64,000 nucleotides of DNA from the NCBI GenBank assembly GCA_900315175.1, contig OMYA01000001.1, positions 1-64,000 on the forward strand, read 5' to 3'. Of the stretch, positions 16,479 to 24,993 are shown in pieces; within the stretch, counting starts at the first letter, position 1, and every line of letters begins with the position of its first letter. The stretch is from an uncultured Bacteroidales bacterium. GTDB taxonomy: Bacteria > Bacteroidota > Bacteroidia > Bacteroidales > F082. The notes beneath the pieces were generated by a model. That model searched no databases. It was not told the DNA's origin and worked only from the letters and a program-made list of their open reading frames with translations. The translations under genes and the position numbers were made by a program.

Positions 16479-17123
16479 ATGGCAAAAGAAGAAATGAAAA
16501 TCGGCGAAGTGTCAAAGCCGAGATTTGAGTTCCGTTCATTCGGACAATGCTTCTGTGAAGCACACAAACGTATGGCACGCCTCTCAGCACCGGTCCCAGA
16601 GAAAGTTTGGGAACGCCTGAGTGATGAAATCTATATCATCTCACGTAAGAACGACATCAACAACACCAAGATCCGCGACGGCAAGATGGACATCAAGACA
16701 TACGTCCAGACTGTCGACGGCCTCGAGCAGTGGAATCCTCTCATGAAGGGCGAGTTCCCAATCGCCAAGGAAGTCCTCGAGAAAGAAGTGTTCCCGGCTT
16801 TCATGGTCGAGATGCCAAAACTCACAAAGGACACCTACACCTACGAAGAGTTCATCGCCATGGTGAAGGCTAACCCTGACCTCGCAGCAGTGCGCGTACA
16901 TAAACGCCGCTTCGGTTATATGGTCAACGACACCATCTGCGAGTTCGGTGAAGTACTCATCAACGGTGCCAAAATCGTCACCATCAACTCAGAGTCAACA
17001 GAAATTGAGGACATCAAGAAGACCATCAAAGAGTGCGGTCTCGAAGGTGTCGAGAATATCAACTATTTACAGGCTATCAAGCGCGTCATCGGCATGTCCG
17101 ACAAGCCGCTTGCAAACGAATAA
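16479..17123 (+). CDS. Divergent CYTH-like protein
   Basis: This 214-residue cytoplasmic protein has no membrane segment. The first half contains RFEFRSFGQ and the conserved-looking block NNTKIRDGKMDIKTYV plus GLEQWNPLMKGEFP. The second half, VRVHKRRFGY..CEFGEVLING..TINSESTEIEDI, alternates charged strands as CYTH (triphosphate tunnel) domains do and ends with a helix. The ExExK signature of true CYTH enzymes is degraded to FEFR. I infer a CYTH-fold relative, possibly binding rather than cleaving triphosphate or polyphosphate. It is 5 bp upstream of a canonical CYTH gene, which supports a joint role. Confidence 0.55.
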   Translation: MAKEEMKIGEVSKPRFEFRSFGQCFCEAHKRMARLSAPVPEKVWERLSDEIYIISRKNDINNTKIRDGKMDIKTYVQTVDGLEQWNPLMKGEFPIAKEVLEKEVFPAFMVEMPKLTKDTYTYEEFIAMVKANPDLAAVRVHKRRFGYMVNDTICEFGEVLINGAKIVTINSESTEIEDIKKTIKECGLEGVENINYLQAIKRVIGMSDKPLANE

Positions 17124-17128
17124 TAACT

Positions 17129-17605
17129 ATGGCACAGGAAATAGAAAAGAAGTTTTTGGTAAAGGGTGACTTCAAAGCTGAAGCATTCAAAGCCACACGT
17201 ATCACCCAAGGTTATCTCAGCAGCGTGCCGGAGCGCACCGTCCGCGTGAGAGTGAAGGGCGACAAGGGGTTCATCACCATCAAAGGCATCGGCAACGCAT
17301 CAGGCGCAGCACGTTTTGAATGGGAAAAAGAAATCCCTGTCGACGAGGTCCAACAGCTCCTCGAGATCTGCGAGCCGGGCGTCATCGACAAGACACGCTA
17401 TCTTGTTAAGAACACCGACGGCAAACACACTTGGGAAGTCGACGAGTTCTACGGCGACAACGACGGCCTCACAGTGGCAGAAGTCGAACTCACCGATGAG
17501 AACGAACCTTTCGACAAACCGGCATGGCTTGGCGAAGAAGTCACTGGCGACCCTAAATATTTCAACTCAATGTTGATGAAGAATCCTTATAAAAATTGGA
17601 AATAA
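17129..17605 (+). CDS. CYTH-domain triphosphate tunnel protein
   Basis: This 158-residue protein is a complete CYTH domain. It has the ExExK motif in QEIEKKFLV at residues 4-10, RTVRVRVKGDKGFITIKG, RFEWEKEIP, KTRYLV, WEVDEFYGDNDGLTVAEVEL and the terminal WLGEEVTGDPKYFNS. Bacterial single-domain CYTH proteins hydrolyse inorganic triphosphate (PPPi) with a divalent metal; a few use other triphosphates. The start at 17129 places ExExK at the usual N-terminal position. It lies between the CYTH-like gene (5 bp) and the SLC13 gene. A GTAGAGACG hairpin begins 5 bases after its stop. Confidence 0.92.
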   Translation: MAQEIEKKFLVKGDFKAEAFKATRITQGYLSSVPERTVRVRVKGDKGFITIKGIGNASGAARFEWEKEIPVDEVQQLLEICEPGVIDKTRYLVKNTDGKHTWEVDEFYGDNDGLTVAEVELTDENEPFDKPAWLGEEVTGDPKYFNSMLMKNPYKNWK

Positions 17606-17610
17606 ATCAT

Positions 17611-17641
17611 TGTAGAGACGTCATAATATGGCGTCTCTACA
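17611..17641 (+). repeat. GTAGAGACG hairpin element, copy 1
   Basis: TGTAGAGACG and CGTCTCTACA arms around TCATAATATGG, 5 bases after a stop codon. A near-identical copy in the same sense follows tnaA (39771-39800). Confidence 0.8.
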
Positions 17642-17681
17642 TACCCTTCAATAACCTATAACCAATAAACAATAAGCAACA

Positions 17682-19262
17682 ATGGCATTCGACCCTTTGG
17701 ATATGAACAACTACAAGGTGGAAAAGCTGCCGAAGATGCAGAAATCCTCCTTTGAGCAATGGATGGCACGCCTCGGCGGACCAATAGCCATCATTGCCTT
17801 CATCCTTCTCTATTGGTTCGTCCCGATAGGGTTCATAGACAACCTGAATCCCGACATGCTGACGGCGAAGGCTCTGAAACGATATAACGACATCGGCGGA
17901 GAGGCGTTCCTGCGCTCCAACTACGCCATGTTCGCCATCTTCGTCGCGGGTCTTATCCTTTGGATGACAGAAGCCATTCCAAACTATCTCACCTCCTTAT
18001 TGATTATTTTAGGTACGGTGATATGTAACGTCACGACTCAGAAGGAAGCCCTCGCACAGCTGGGACATCCTGTCATGTGGCTCAATATCTTGTCATTCGT
18101 CCTGGCAAGCATGCTTGTCAAGACGCAATTTGCCAAAAGGCTCGCGCTCGCCTTCGTGATAAAATTCGGCAAGAGCGCCAAGGGAGTTCTCTGGAGCTTC
18201 CTCATCATCAACCTGGTGCTGTCGGCATTCATCTCCGCCACCACGGTGAAAGCCACCATCATGCTGCCTATCTTCATGACGGTGTGCGCCATCTACGGAG
18301 CCTCAGGCGACCATCGCAACAACTTCGGTCGTAACCTCGTGATACAGAACCTGTTCCAGGTGAATGTCGGTGCCAACGCATTCTACACAGGCAGCGGCGC
18401 CCACCTTTTAGCCATCTCGCTCATCGCAGGATTCGCCGGCAGCTGTGACTTCGGCTATTCCGACTGGCTTGTGGCATGCGGCCCGATGAGTGTCATCACA
18501 CTCGCAGTAGGCCTGATGCTCGGCATCTATGTCTTCTTCCCTATGAAGAAAGAAGAACAAAAGCCTCAGATTGAAGGCGGCTTGGAGCGTCTGAAGAAAG
18601 AACTCGACGCCATGGGTAAGATGAAGGCTGAAGAATACAAGGCTGTAGGTATCTTCTTCCTCGTGCTTATTCTCTGGATCACCAAAGGCACCTTCCATAA
18701 TATCGACGAGACCATTGTGGCATTGCTCGGCGCTATCTTGGCATTGCTCCCAGGCATCGGCGTGGTGAAATGGAACGACGTCGACATCCCGTGGCATCTC
18801 ATGCTCTTCTCTGCCGGCGCCTACACCCTCGGCTCTGGCCTCAACGCCACCGACCTCCCTAACACCATGGTCAACGCAGGCTTCGACAGCCTCGGCATCA
18901 CAGCCAACACCCCATTCTGGGTGCTGTACGTCATCCTCACCTTCCTGATGCTCTATTCAGGACTGGTGTTCCAAAGCAAAACCATCAGAACGATGGTGTT
19001 TGTCCCTATCGCTCTCGGCGTCGAAGCACGCTTCGGATTCCCGCTCATGAGCCTCTCTCTGCCAGTGGCTATGTTAATCGAACACGTCTACGTGCTGCCA
19101 TTCAACAGCAAACCGGCAGCACTGCTATATAATACCAACATGTACAGCATGACCGATGCCTTCAAATACGGCATCACCATGATGACATTCGCCTGGGTTT
19201 TGATACTCCTCTGGGGCGAGACAGTCCTCAAATGGATGGGCGTCACACCTGGTCTGTTCTAA
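17682..19262 (+). CDS. SLC13/DASS-family anion permease
   Basis: This 526-residue membrane protein has about 12 hydrophobic segments in the SLC13 (divalent anion:sodium symporter) arrangement. The first helix is near residues 35-50. ATTVKATIMLPIFM aligns with the first SNT-type substrate/sodium motif (here SAT), and the second half has TLGSGLNATDLPNTM. SLC13 proteins import dicarboxylates, sulfate or, in yeast Pho87/90/91, phosphate. In this operon phosphate or a related anion is the natural guess, with sulfate or dicarboxylate as alternatives. It is 15 bp upstream of the next membrane protein gene, so they are probably cotranscribed. Confidence 0.85.
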   Translation: MAFDPLDMNNYKVEKLPKMQKSSFEQWMARLGGPIAIIAFILLYWFVPIGFIDNLNPDMLTAKALKRYNDIGGEAFLRSNYAMFAIFVAGLILWMTEAIPNYLTSLLIILGTVICNVTTQKEALAQLGHPVMWLNILSFVLASMLVKTQFAKRLALAFVIKFGKSAKGVLWSFLIINLVLSAFISATTVKATIMLPIFMTVCAIYGASGDHRNNFGRNLVIQNLFQVNVGANAFYTGSGAHLLAISLIAGFAGSCDFGYSDWLVACGPMSVITLAVGLMLGIYVFFPMKKEEQKPQIEGGLERLKKELDAMGKMKAEEYKAVGIFFLVLILWITKGTFHNIDETIVALLGAILALLPGIGVVKWNDVDIPWHLMLFSAGAYTLGSGLNATDLPNTMVNAGFDSLGITANTPFWVLYVILTFLMLYSGLVFQSKTIRTMVFVPIALGVEARFGFPLMSLSLPVAMLIEHVYVLPFNSKPAALLYNTNMYSMTDAFKYGITMMTFAWVLILLWGETVLKWMGVTPGLF

Positions 19263-19277
19263 TAAAACCTTAAAAAT

Positions 19278-20690
19278 ATGATAGAGATCCAGACAAAAAT
19301 ACACGATAAGTTCTCCGTAGAGTTTAAAGTCGGCTTCAGCGGAAGAGAAGACGCCAAGATGGATTATTTTGACGTCAACTCTTGGATTTTTATCCCTAAC
19401 GGACTGTATATCAACAAAAACACATACAGTAAAGACCGTTTCTACACCGACATGAAGTCGAACATCCGACTGATAACACCGTCATTTTCCTTACGTCAGA
19501 TGGTGGAAGGCGACGGCGCCCCAATTCAACATGTCATAAATTCGTTGGACAACATCAACGAGTTCGAGTTCCAGATGAAGCTCTTCGGCTCAATTTTCAA
19601 AAGCTCCATCCGCGATGCCTCGACAGATATCATCAATGAAAAAAATAAAGATAAGCTAAGCAGGCAATGCTCCGATTATATATATGATTTACGACTCGTT
19701 CTTCTATCATATCGCAAAATTCATGACATGATTGACCCGAAAAACGAGACGATGCTGGCAAAATTCAGGTTCACAGACGAGTTTATCAGCCATCAGCTGC
19801 AAATCCAAACGATGAAGGTCATAAAGGCTTTACAAAGTCTTGAAGGCTTACAAGACGCCATAAATGCTCTGATTGACACCCTGAAAGAAGAGACTGATTA
19901 CAAGATTTCGAAAGGTTATAGCCACGTCATCATCAACGACGACGCCAACAACCGCAAGCTTGTGAACCATCACAGCAAGCTGAAGAAATATATCGAAAGC
20001 GCATTATATCTCAACGTGAACACCACTCAGGACGGTCAGGCGGTGAAACAGATCTCTTTCAGCCTCGCCGCAGGTCTGGCAATGATGGTATACCTGCTAA
20101 TCACCACACTGTTCCAGAAATATCTTGGCAACTACCCTAACCTGATTTTCTTCATCCTCGTCATCTTTTATATCCTGAAAGACCGTATCAAGGAACTCAC
20201 ACGTTGGATGTTCGCCTATCAGCTGAAAGACAAGTATTACGACAACAAAACTGTCATTAGCATAAAAGACAACAAAGTCGGAATCCTCAAGGAAGGCATG
20301 GACTTCATCTCAGAGGACAAGGTGCCTGACGATGTGATGAGGCTGCGTCGGCGCACACGACTCGAAGTCGAAAACAAACTTCTTGACGAGAAAATAATCC
20401 TTTACAGAAAACGTGTGGAGATTGACAACGTGACGCTGCACAACCAATATGACTATGAGTTTAAGGGCATCAACGACATCATCCGTTATCATGTCAACTA
20501 CCTGACAAAGAAGATGGACAACCCCGAGACGCTCATCGACTGCCTCGACGAGCAAGGCAACGTGCAAACCGTCAAAGCGGAACGAATCTACACTTTACAT
20601 TTCGTTTTACAATTCAAATGGGAAGACCAGGTTGAATACCGCGATTTTCACGTCAACGTGAATCGTAACGGGATTGTTGATATAAGCTAA
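19278..20690 (+). CDS. Unrecognised membrane protein with two central helices
   Basis: I do not recognise this 470-residue family. Residues 1-240 are soluble and largely helical (several Q/E/K-rich stretches such as QLQIQTMKVIKALQSLEGLQ). Two membrane helices lie at about 255-275 (SFSLAAGLAMMVYLLITTLF) and 280-300. They are followed by a basic, probably cytoplasmic, C-terminal half (DRIKELTRWMF..; RLRRRTRLEVENK) that ends in beta-like YTLHFVLQFKWEDQVEYRDFHV. No catalytic motif is visible. Coupling to the SLC13 gene suggests a regulator or partner of that transporter. GTTTAC tandem units begin right after the stop. Confidence 0.6.
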   Translation: MIEIQTKIHDKFSVEFKVGFSGREDAKMDYFDVNSWIFIPNGLYINKNTYSKDRFYTDMKSNIRLITPSFSLRQMVEGDGAPIQHVINSLDNINEFEFQMKLFGSIFKSSIRDASTDIINEKNKDKLSRQCSDYIYDLRLVLLSYRKIHDMIDPKNETMLAKFRFTDEFISHQLQIQTMKVIKALQSLEGLQDAINALIDTLKEETDYKISKGYSHVIINDDANNRKLVNHHSKLKKYIESALYLNVNTTQDGQAVKQISFSLAAGLAMMVYLLITTLFQKYLGNYPNLIFFILVIFYILKDRIKELTRWMFAYQLKDKYYDNKTVISIKDNKVGILKEGMDFISEDKVPDDVMRLRRRTRLEVENKLLDEKIILYRKRVEIDNVTLHNQYDYEFKGINDIIRYHVNYLTKKMDNPETLIDCLDEQGNVQTVKAERIYTLHFVLQFKWEDQVEYRDFHVNVNRNGIVDIS

Positions 20691-20691
20691 T

Positions 20692-20714
20692 TGTTTACCG
20701 TTTACTGTTTACAG
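20692..20714 (+). repeat. GTTTAC tandem tract after a stop codon
   Basis: GTTTACCGTTTACTGTTTACAG starts 3 bases after the stop of the gene ending at 20690. Confidence 0.65.
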
Positions 20715-20730
20715 TTATTATCAACTTCAA

Positions 20731-21615
20731 CTATTTCTTCATTGCTTCAAAGCCTTTGCCATAGACTCCCATGACGGTGTTGACGGATACGAACGCCTTG
20801 GGGTCTTCGTGTTTCACGATGCGGATAACAGATTGGCATTCCGTCTTGCGGACCACAGCCATCAGAATGTCGTTATCCTGTTTCGTATACCAACCTGTTC
20901 CGCGGATCACTGTGACACCGCGACGGATCTCGTTTCCGATTCTGTCGGCTATAACTTCAGGTTTGGATGAGAAAATGAAAATCTGCACCGATTGTTTGCT
21001 TCCGGTGAAGGCGAGGTCCATGCAGTAGCTGCTCACGAAGTTTCCAACCAAACTGTAGATGATAAGCTCCACGCGCTCAAGGATTTGCAAGTCTTGAAAC
21101 ACGAAGAACGAACTTCCGATGATAACGAGGTTCATCGCCAGTGTGAAGCGGCCAAGTGAGATATTGCGGTATTTGTTGACCACCATGGTGATGATATCGA
21201 CGCCGCCGGTGCTTCCGCCTGCCAGGAAGATGATACCGTTGGCAAAACCGCCGATGCCGCCACCGATGATGGCTGCGAGGAATTTGTCTGATATGACAGG
21301 CACGTCACCTATGATATTCTGCAGCAGTGAGAAGAAGAACGCCATCACCGCGATGCAATAAATCGTCTTCACGCCAAATCTCCATCCTAAAATCTTAAAG
21401 GAGAATACGATAAGGATAGCATTGAGTATGAAGATGGTATAACCTGTGGAGAGGCCCGTCACCCAATATACGATTGTTGCGATACCGTTGACGCCGCCGC
21501 CCAGCATGTTATTCGGGATGAGGAAGGCTGTCCAGCCGAGTGCTATGATGAACAAACAGACGGTGATTACCGCATAGTTCTTCATTTCGACGAGGATGTT
21601 TGATGATTTTTTCAT
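20731..21615 (-). CDS. YitT-family membrane protein
   Basis: This 294-residue protein has five to six N-terminal membrane helices (about residues 15-195), including the GG-rich LIPNNMLGGGVNGIA and GGIGGFANGIIFLAGGSTGG segments. A cytoplasmic DUF2179 domain follows (about 205-290; RRGVTVIRGTGWYTKQDNDILMAVV). YitT proteins are widespread and without an established substrate. No clear -7 box is seen upstream. It is convergent with the SLC13 operon and lies downstream of the tRNA cluster. Confidence 0.88.
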   Translation of the reverse strand: MKKSSNILVEMKNYAVITVCLFIIALGWTAFLIPNNMLGGGVNGIATIVYWVTGLSTGYTIFILNAILIVFSFKILGWRFGVKTIYCIAVMAFFFSLLQNIIGDVPVISDKFLAAIIGGGIGGFANGIIFLAGGSTGGVDIITMVVNKYRNISLGRFTLAMNLVIIGSSFFVFQDLQILERVELIIYSLVGNFVSSYCMDLAFTGSKQSVQIFIFSSKPEVIADRIGNEIRRGVTVIRGTGWYTKQDNDILMAVVRKTECQSVIRIVKHEDPKAFVSVNTVMGVYGKGFEAMKK

Positions 21616-21695
21616 ATTGTTTTTGTTTTTTTAACATTCAACAAAAAAGACTTAAAACATTGTTTGCCAACATCTTAAGTCTCTATCTCTTTTCG

Positions 21696-21780
21696 TACCT
21701 GAGGCCGGGGTCGAACCGGCACGTCCACAATGGACACAGGATTTTAAGTCCGGCGCGTCTACCGATTCCGCCACTCAGGC
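21696..21780 (-). tRNA. tRNA-Leu (anticodon UAA)
   Basis: An 85-nt minus-strand gene with acceptor arms GCCTGAG/CTCAGGT (one G-U), D-arm GGCGGAATCGGTAGACGC, anticodon loop CTTAAAA (TAA), the long variable arm TGTCCATTGTGGACGT of a class II tRNA, and T-loop TTCGAAC. The 3' CCA is not encoded. Confidence 0.95.
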
Positions 21781-21793
21781 ACTTATATCTTAG

Positions 21794-21866
<73 letters not shown>

Positions 21867-21876
21867 AAATTTTGTG

Positions 21877-21947
<71 letters not shown>

Positions 21948-21949
<2 letters not shown>

Positions 21950-21975
21950 AAAAATTTTGCCTGCAAAATTTTTGC
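21948..21975 (-). repeat. Palindrome abutting the tRNA-Gly 5' end
   Basis: Thirteen-base arms GCAAAAATTTTGC and GCAAAATTTTTGC separated by two bases. The near arm includes the first two tRNA bases, so it may mark a processing site. Confidence 0.6.
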
Positions 21976-22044
21976 GGCTTTTCGTCGCGACTCGGAAAAA
22001 CAAATTCTTGACTTGTTTTTCGCTCGCTGCTCCGAAAAGTCCGC
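21974..22044 (-). promoter_or_regulatory. Long imperfect hairpin in the tRNA operon leader
   Basis: The outer pair GCGGACTTTTCG / CGAAAAGCCGC and inner pair CGAAAAACAAG / TTTGTTTTTCCG form a 71-nt stem-loop between the promoter and the first tRNA. Confidence 0.6.
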
Positions 22045-22092
22045 AACCCTAAGTTAGATCGTTCTCATACCGAGGGCTTTTCTTTTGCGGTG

Positions 22093-22100
22093 CAAAGGTA
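22093..22100 (-). promoter_or_regulatory. tRNA operon promoter -7 box
   Basis: TACCTTTG on the minus strand, upstream of the structured leader and the three tRNAs. Confidence 0.65.
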
Positions 22101-22180
22101 CGACATTTTTTAATACTGTCAACGTTTTTTTGAAAAAATTTTATATTAATTATAACTTATTGATATTCAATAAAAATCAC

Positions 22181-22268
22181 TGTCATTTCGACTAAAGCGA
22201 AGCGGAATGGAGAAATCTAAAACCCAATTTATGAGATTTTCCACTCCCTGCGGTCGGTCGAAATGACA
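22181..22268. repeat. Full-length TCATTTCGA palindromic element
   Basis: 88 bp bounded by TGTCATTTCGAC and GTCGAAATGACA, with a nested second pair GGAGAAATCT/AGATTTTCC. It lies 8 bases after the mutS stop. A related element is at 36279-36398, and half copies lie at 12219, 31184 and 241. Confidence 0.85.
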
Positions 22269-22276
22269 ATAGAGGT

Positions 22277-24883
22277 CTAATAATTCTTCAACATCTTCTT
22301 GATTTCATTGAGTTTCATCAGTGCTTCAACTGGAGTCAAGGTATCGATGTTGATATTAAGGATGTCGTCTTTGATTTGCAGCAGCAGTGGGTCATCGAGT
22401 TGGATGAAGCTGAGTTGCATGTTGTCGATTTGCTTGCTTTCTTTGATGGCTTCGTCGAGGTAGTCGTGCGAATGCGACTTCTCGAGCATAGAGAGCAGTG
22501 CATCTGCTCTGTCGATGACTTTACGAGGCATTCCTGCCATTGCTGCCACATGGATACCGAAGCTGTGTGCGCTGCCGCCCCTCTTGAGTTTTCTCAAAAA
22601 GACGACTTTGTTGCCCACTTCTTTCACTGTGACGTGATAGTTTTTAATCCTCTTGAACGATGCTTCCATCTCGTTAAGTTCGTGATAATGAGTGGCGAAC
22701 ATCACCTTTGCTCGCATTGTCGGGTGCTCATGGAGGTATTCTGTTATTGCCCATGCGATGCTGATGCCGTCGTAGGTGCTGGTGCCTCGTCCGATCTCGT
22801 CAAGCAAAATCAGGCTGCGGTTAGAGACGTTGTTCAAAATAGAAGCTGTCTCGTTCATTTCGACCATGAATGTCGACTCGCCGGATGAGATGTTGTCGCT
22901 TGCTCCCACGCGTGTGAATATCTTGTCGACCAGGCCTATACGCGCTTCGCTGGCGGGCACGAACGAGCCGATCTGCGCCAGCAGCACTATAAGTGCTGTC
23001 TGGCGCAGTAAGGCCGACTTACCCGACATATTCGGGCCAGTAATAATTATAATCTGCTGTTTCTCTCTGTCCAGATAAACATCGTTTGAGATATACTCCT
23101 CGCCCACTGGCATCATCTGTTCTATGACAGGATGCCTGCCTTCTTTAATATCAATGACATACGAGTCATCGACAGTTGGCATGACATAGTTGTTGTTCAA
23201 TGCGATGTAGCCGAAATTGACGAGACAGTCGATTTTAGCCACCAATGCGGCATCGAGCTGTATCGGGGCCACATATTCGGCTGTTGCGGTGACGAGTTCG
23301 TTATAAACATTATCTTCAATGACCTGAATTCTCTCTTCGGCGCCGAGGATTTTCTGTTCGTATTCCTTTAGTTCTTCGGTGATATAACGTTCGGCATTTG
23401 TCAGTGTTTGTTTGCGGATCCATTCAGCAGGCACCTTGTCTTTATGTGTGTTGGTAACTTCAAGATAATAGCCGAACACGTTGTTGAAGCCCACTTTCAG
23501 TGAAGATATGCCTGTTGCCTCCATCTCGCGATGTTGTATATTAATAAGGTAATCTTTACCTGAGCGGGAGAGGTTTCTCAAATCATCGAGTTCTTCATTA
23601 ACGCCGTCAGCGATAAAGTTGCCTTTGGAAGTAATGGCGGGAGCGTCGGGGCGTATCTCTTTGTTGATTCTGTTTTTTATTGATTCACAAGGATTTAGCT
23701 GTTCTGCGAAAGCTTTTACCGAAGCATTGTCGCTTTCTTTGCAGAGGTCACGAATCACTTTGATTTGTTCGAGGGCATGTGCGACTTGCAGTAGCTCGCG
23801 AGGGTTTACCCGAGCGAGCGACACTTTGGAGATAAGTCGTTCCAAATCACCGACTTGACGTATCGCATCCTGAAATTTTGCTATGACATCTCTGTTTTTA
23901 TAGAAATAATCCACGACCTCATAGCGAGCTTGTATCTGTTCTTTGTTTTTCAAAGGCAGCGATATCCAGCGGCGCAAAAGTCGCGACCCCATTGGCGAAG
24001 TCGTCTTGTCGACCACGTCGATGAGCGTTTTTGCGTTTGGATTCGGGGTGTTCAGAAGTTCGAGGTTACGGATGGTGAACTTGTCGAGCCACACAAACTG
24101 TCCCTGGTCGATTCGCGAAAGCGATGTGATATAATTTATCTTATCGTGTTGTGTCTCATGGAGATAATGGATGGCGGCACCGGCTGCGACTATGCCTTTC
24201 GGGAAGTCGTCGACGCCGAATCCCTTCAGCGAGGTGGTGTTGAAATGGCGTGTCAGGATGTCGTTGGCATAATCGTCGGTAAACACCCAGTCGTCGAACA
24301 CCGTCAGAAAATACTTATCGCTGAAAGTCTCAATAAAATCACGGCGTTTGTTGCGTTGGCAGAGCACCTCGGAAGGGTTAAAGCTCTGCATAAGCTTGTC
24401 GATATACTCATTATTGCCTTGTGTGAGGTAAAACTCGCCTGTCGAAACATCCAGAAACGCGATGCCGCTCTCGTTTTTCTCGAGATGCACAGATGCCAGG
24501 AAGTTATTTTCTTTTTGGACGAGCACATTATCGTTGTATGTGACGCCAGGAGTCACCAGTTCCACGACGCCTCTTTTCACCAAGCCTTTGGCGGTCTTAG
24601 GATCCTCAAGTTGCTCACACACAGCGACTTTCAGCCCTGCCCTGACCAATTTCGGCAGGTAGGTGTCGAGAGCGTGATGCGGGAAACCTGCGAGTTCCAC
24701 GCTCTCTGCCATTGCGCTAGAACGGCGTGTCAGAACGATACCCAAAATCCCTGAAGCCTTCACCGCATCCTCACCGTATGTCTCATAAAAATCACCGACA
24801 CGAAACAGCAGCATTGCCTCAGGATATTTCGCCTTGAAAGCATAATACTGCTTCATTAGTGGTGTATCGTTCGCTTTTGCCAT
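22277..24883 (-). CDS. mutS: DNA mismatch repair protein MutS
   Basis: This 868-residue protein has full MutS architecture. The N-terminal mismatch-recognition domain carries the Phe-x-Glu motif in VGDFYETYG (near residue 30). Connector, lever and clamp domains follow, then the ATPase with Walker A GPNMSGKSALLRQ (near 610), LLDEIGRGTSTYDG (Walker B and signature) and FATHYHEL. A C-terminal dimerisation tail ends the chain. It recognises base mismatches and recruits MutL. Own promoter at 24927-24934, divergent from trmH. The REP-type element lies right behind its stop codon. Confidence 0.97.
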   Translation of the reverse strand: MAKANDTPLMKQYYAFKAKYPEAMLLFRVGDFYETYGEDAVKASGILGIVLTRRSSAMAESVELAGFPHHALDTYLPKLVRAGLKVAVCEQLEDPKTAKGLVKRGVVELVTPGVTYNDNVLVQKENNFLASVHLEKNESGIAFLDVSTGEFYLTQGNNEYIDKLMQSFNPSEVLCQRNKRRDFIETFSDKYFLTVFDDWVFTDDYANDILTRHFNTTSLKGFGVDDFPKGIVAAGAAIHYLHETQHDKINYITSLSRIDQGQFVWLDKFTIRNLELLNTPNPNAKTLIDVVDKTTSPMGSRLLRRWISLPLKNKEQIQARYEVVDYFYKNRDVIAKFQDAIRQVGDLERLISKVSLARVNPRELLQVAHALEQIKVIRDLCKESDNASVKAFAEQLNPCESIKNRINKEIRPDAPAITSKGNFIADGVNEELDDLRNLSRSGKDYLINIQHREMEATGISSLKVGFNNVFGYYLEVTNTHKDKVPAEWIRKQTLTNAERYITEELKEYEQKILGAEERIQVIEDNVYNELVTATAEYVAPIQLDAALVAKIDCLVNFGYIALNNNYVMPTVDDSYVIDIKEGRHPVIEQMMPVGEEYISNDVYLDREKQQIIIITGPNMSGKSALLRQTALIVLLAQIGSFVPASEARIGLVDKIFTRVGASDNISSGESTFMVEMNETASILNNVSNRSLILLDEIGRGTSTYDGISIAWAITEYLHEHPTMRAKVMFATHYHELNEMEASFKRIKNYHVTVKEVGNKVVFLRKLKRGGSAHSFGIHVAAMAGMPRKVIDRADALLSMLEKSHSHDYLDEAIKESKQIDNMQLSFIQLDDPLLLQIKDDILNINIDTLTPVEALMKLNEIKKMLKNY

Positions 24884-24926
24884 ATTTATTGAAAATTGAT
24901 TTAAAGTTGTTGATGCTAATAATGCA

Positions 24927-24934
24927 CAAAATTA
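24927..24934 (-). promoter_or_regulatory. mutS promoter -7 box
   Basis: TAATTTTG on the minus strand, 43 bases before the mutS ATG. Confidence 0.65.
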
Positions 24935-24969
24935 CAATTTTTTCTTGAAACTTCAGCCGATAATTTCAC

Positions 24970-24977
24970 TATTTTTG
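24970..24977 (+). promoter_or_regulatory. trmH-like gene promoter -7 box
   Basis: TATTTTTG, 16 bases before the ATG at 24994. Confidence 0.65.
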
Positions 24978-24993
24978 CAAAAATTTTTCAACT

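Noticed and set aside
23855..24754. Long plus-strand open frame opposite mutS (299 codons)
   Set aside because: It lies wholly antisense to a clear MutS protein and has no family-like sequence or promoter.
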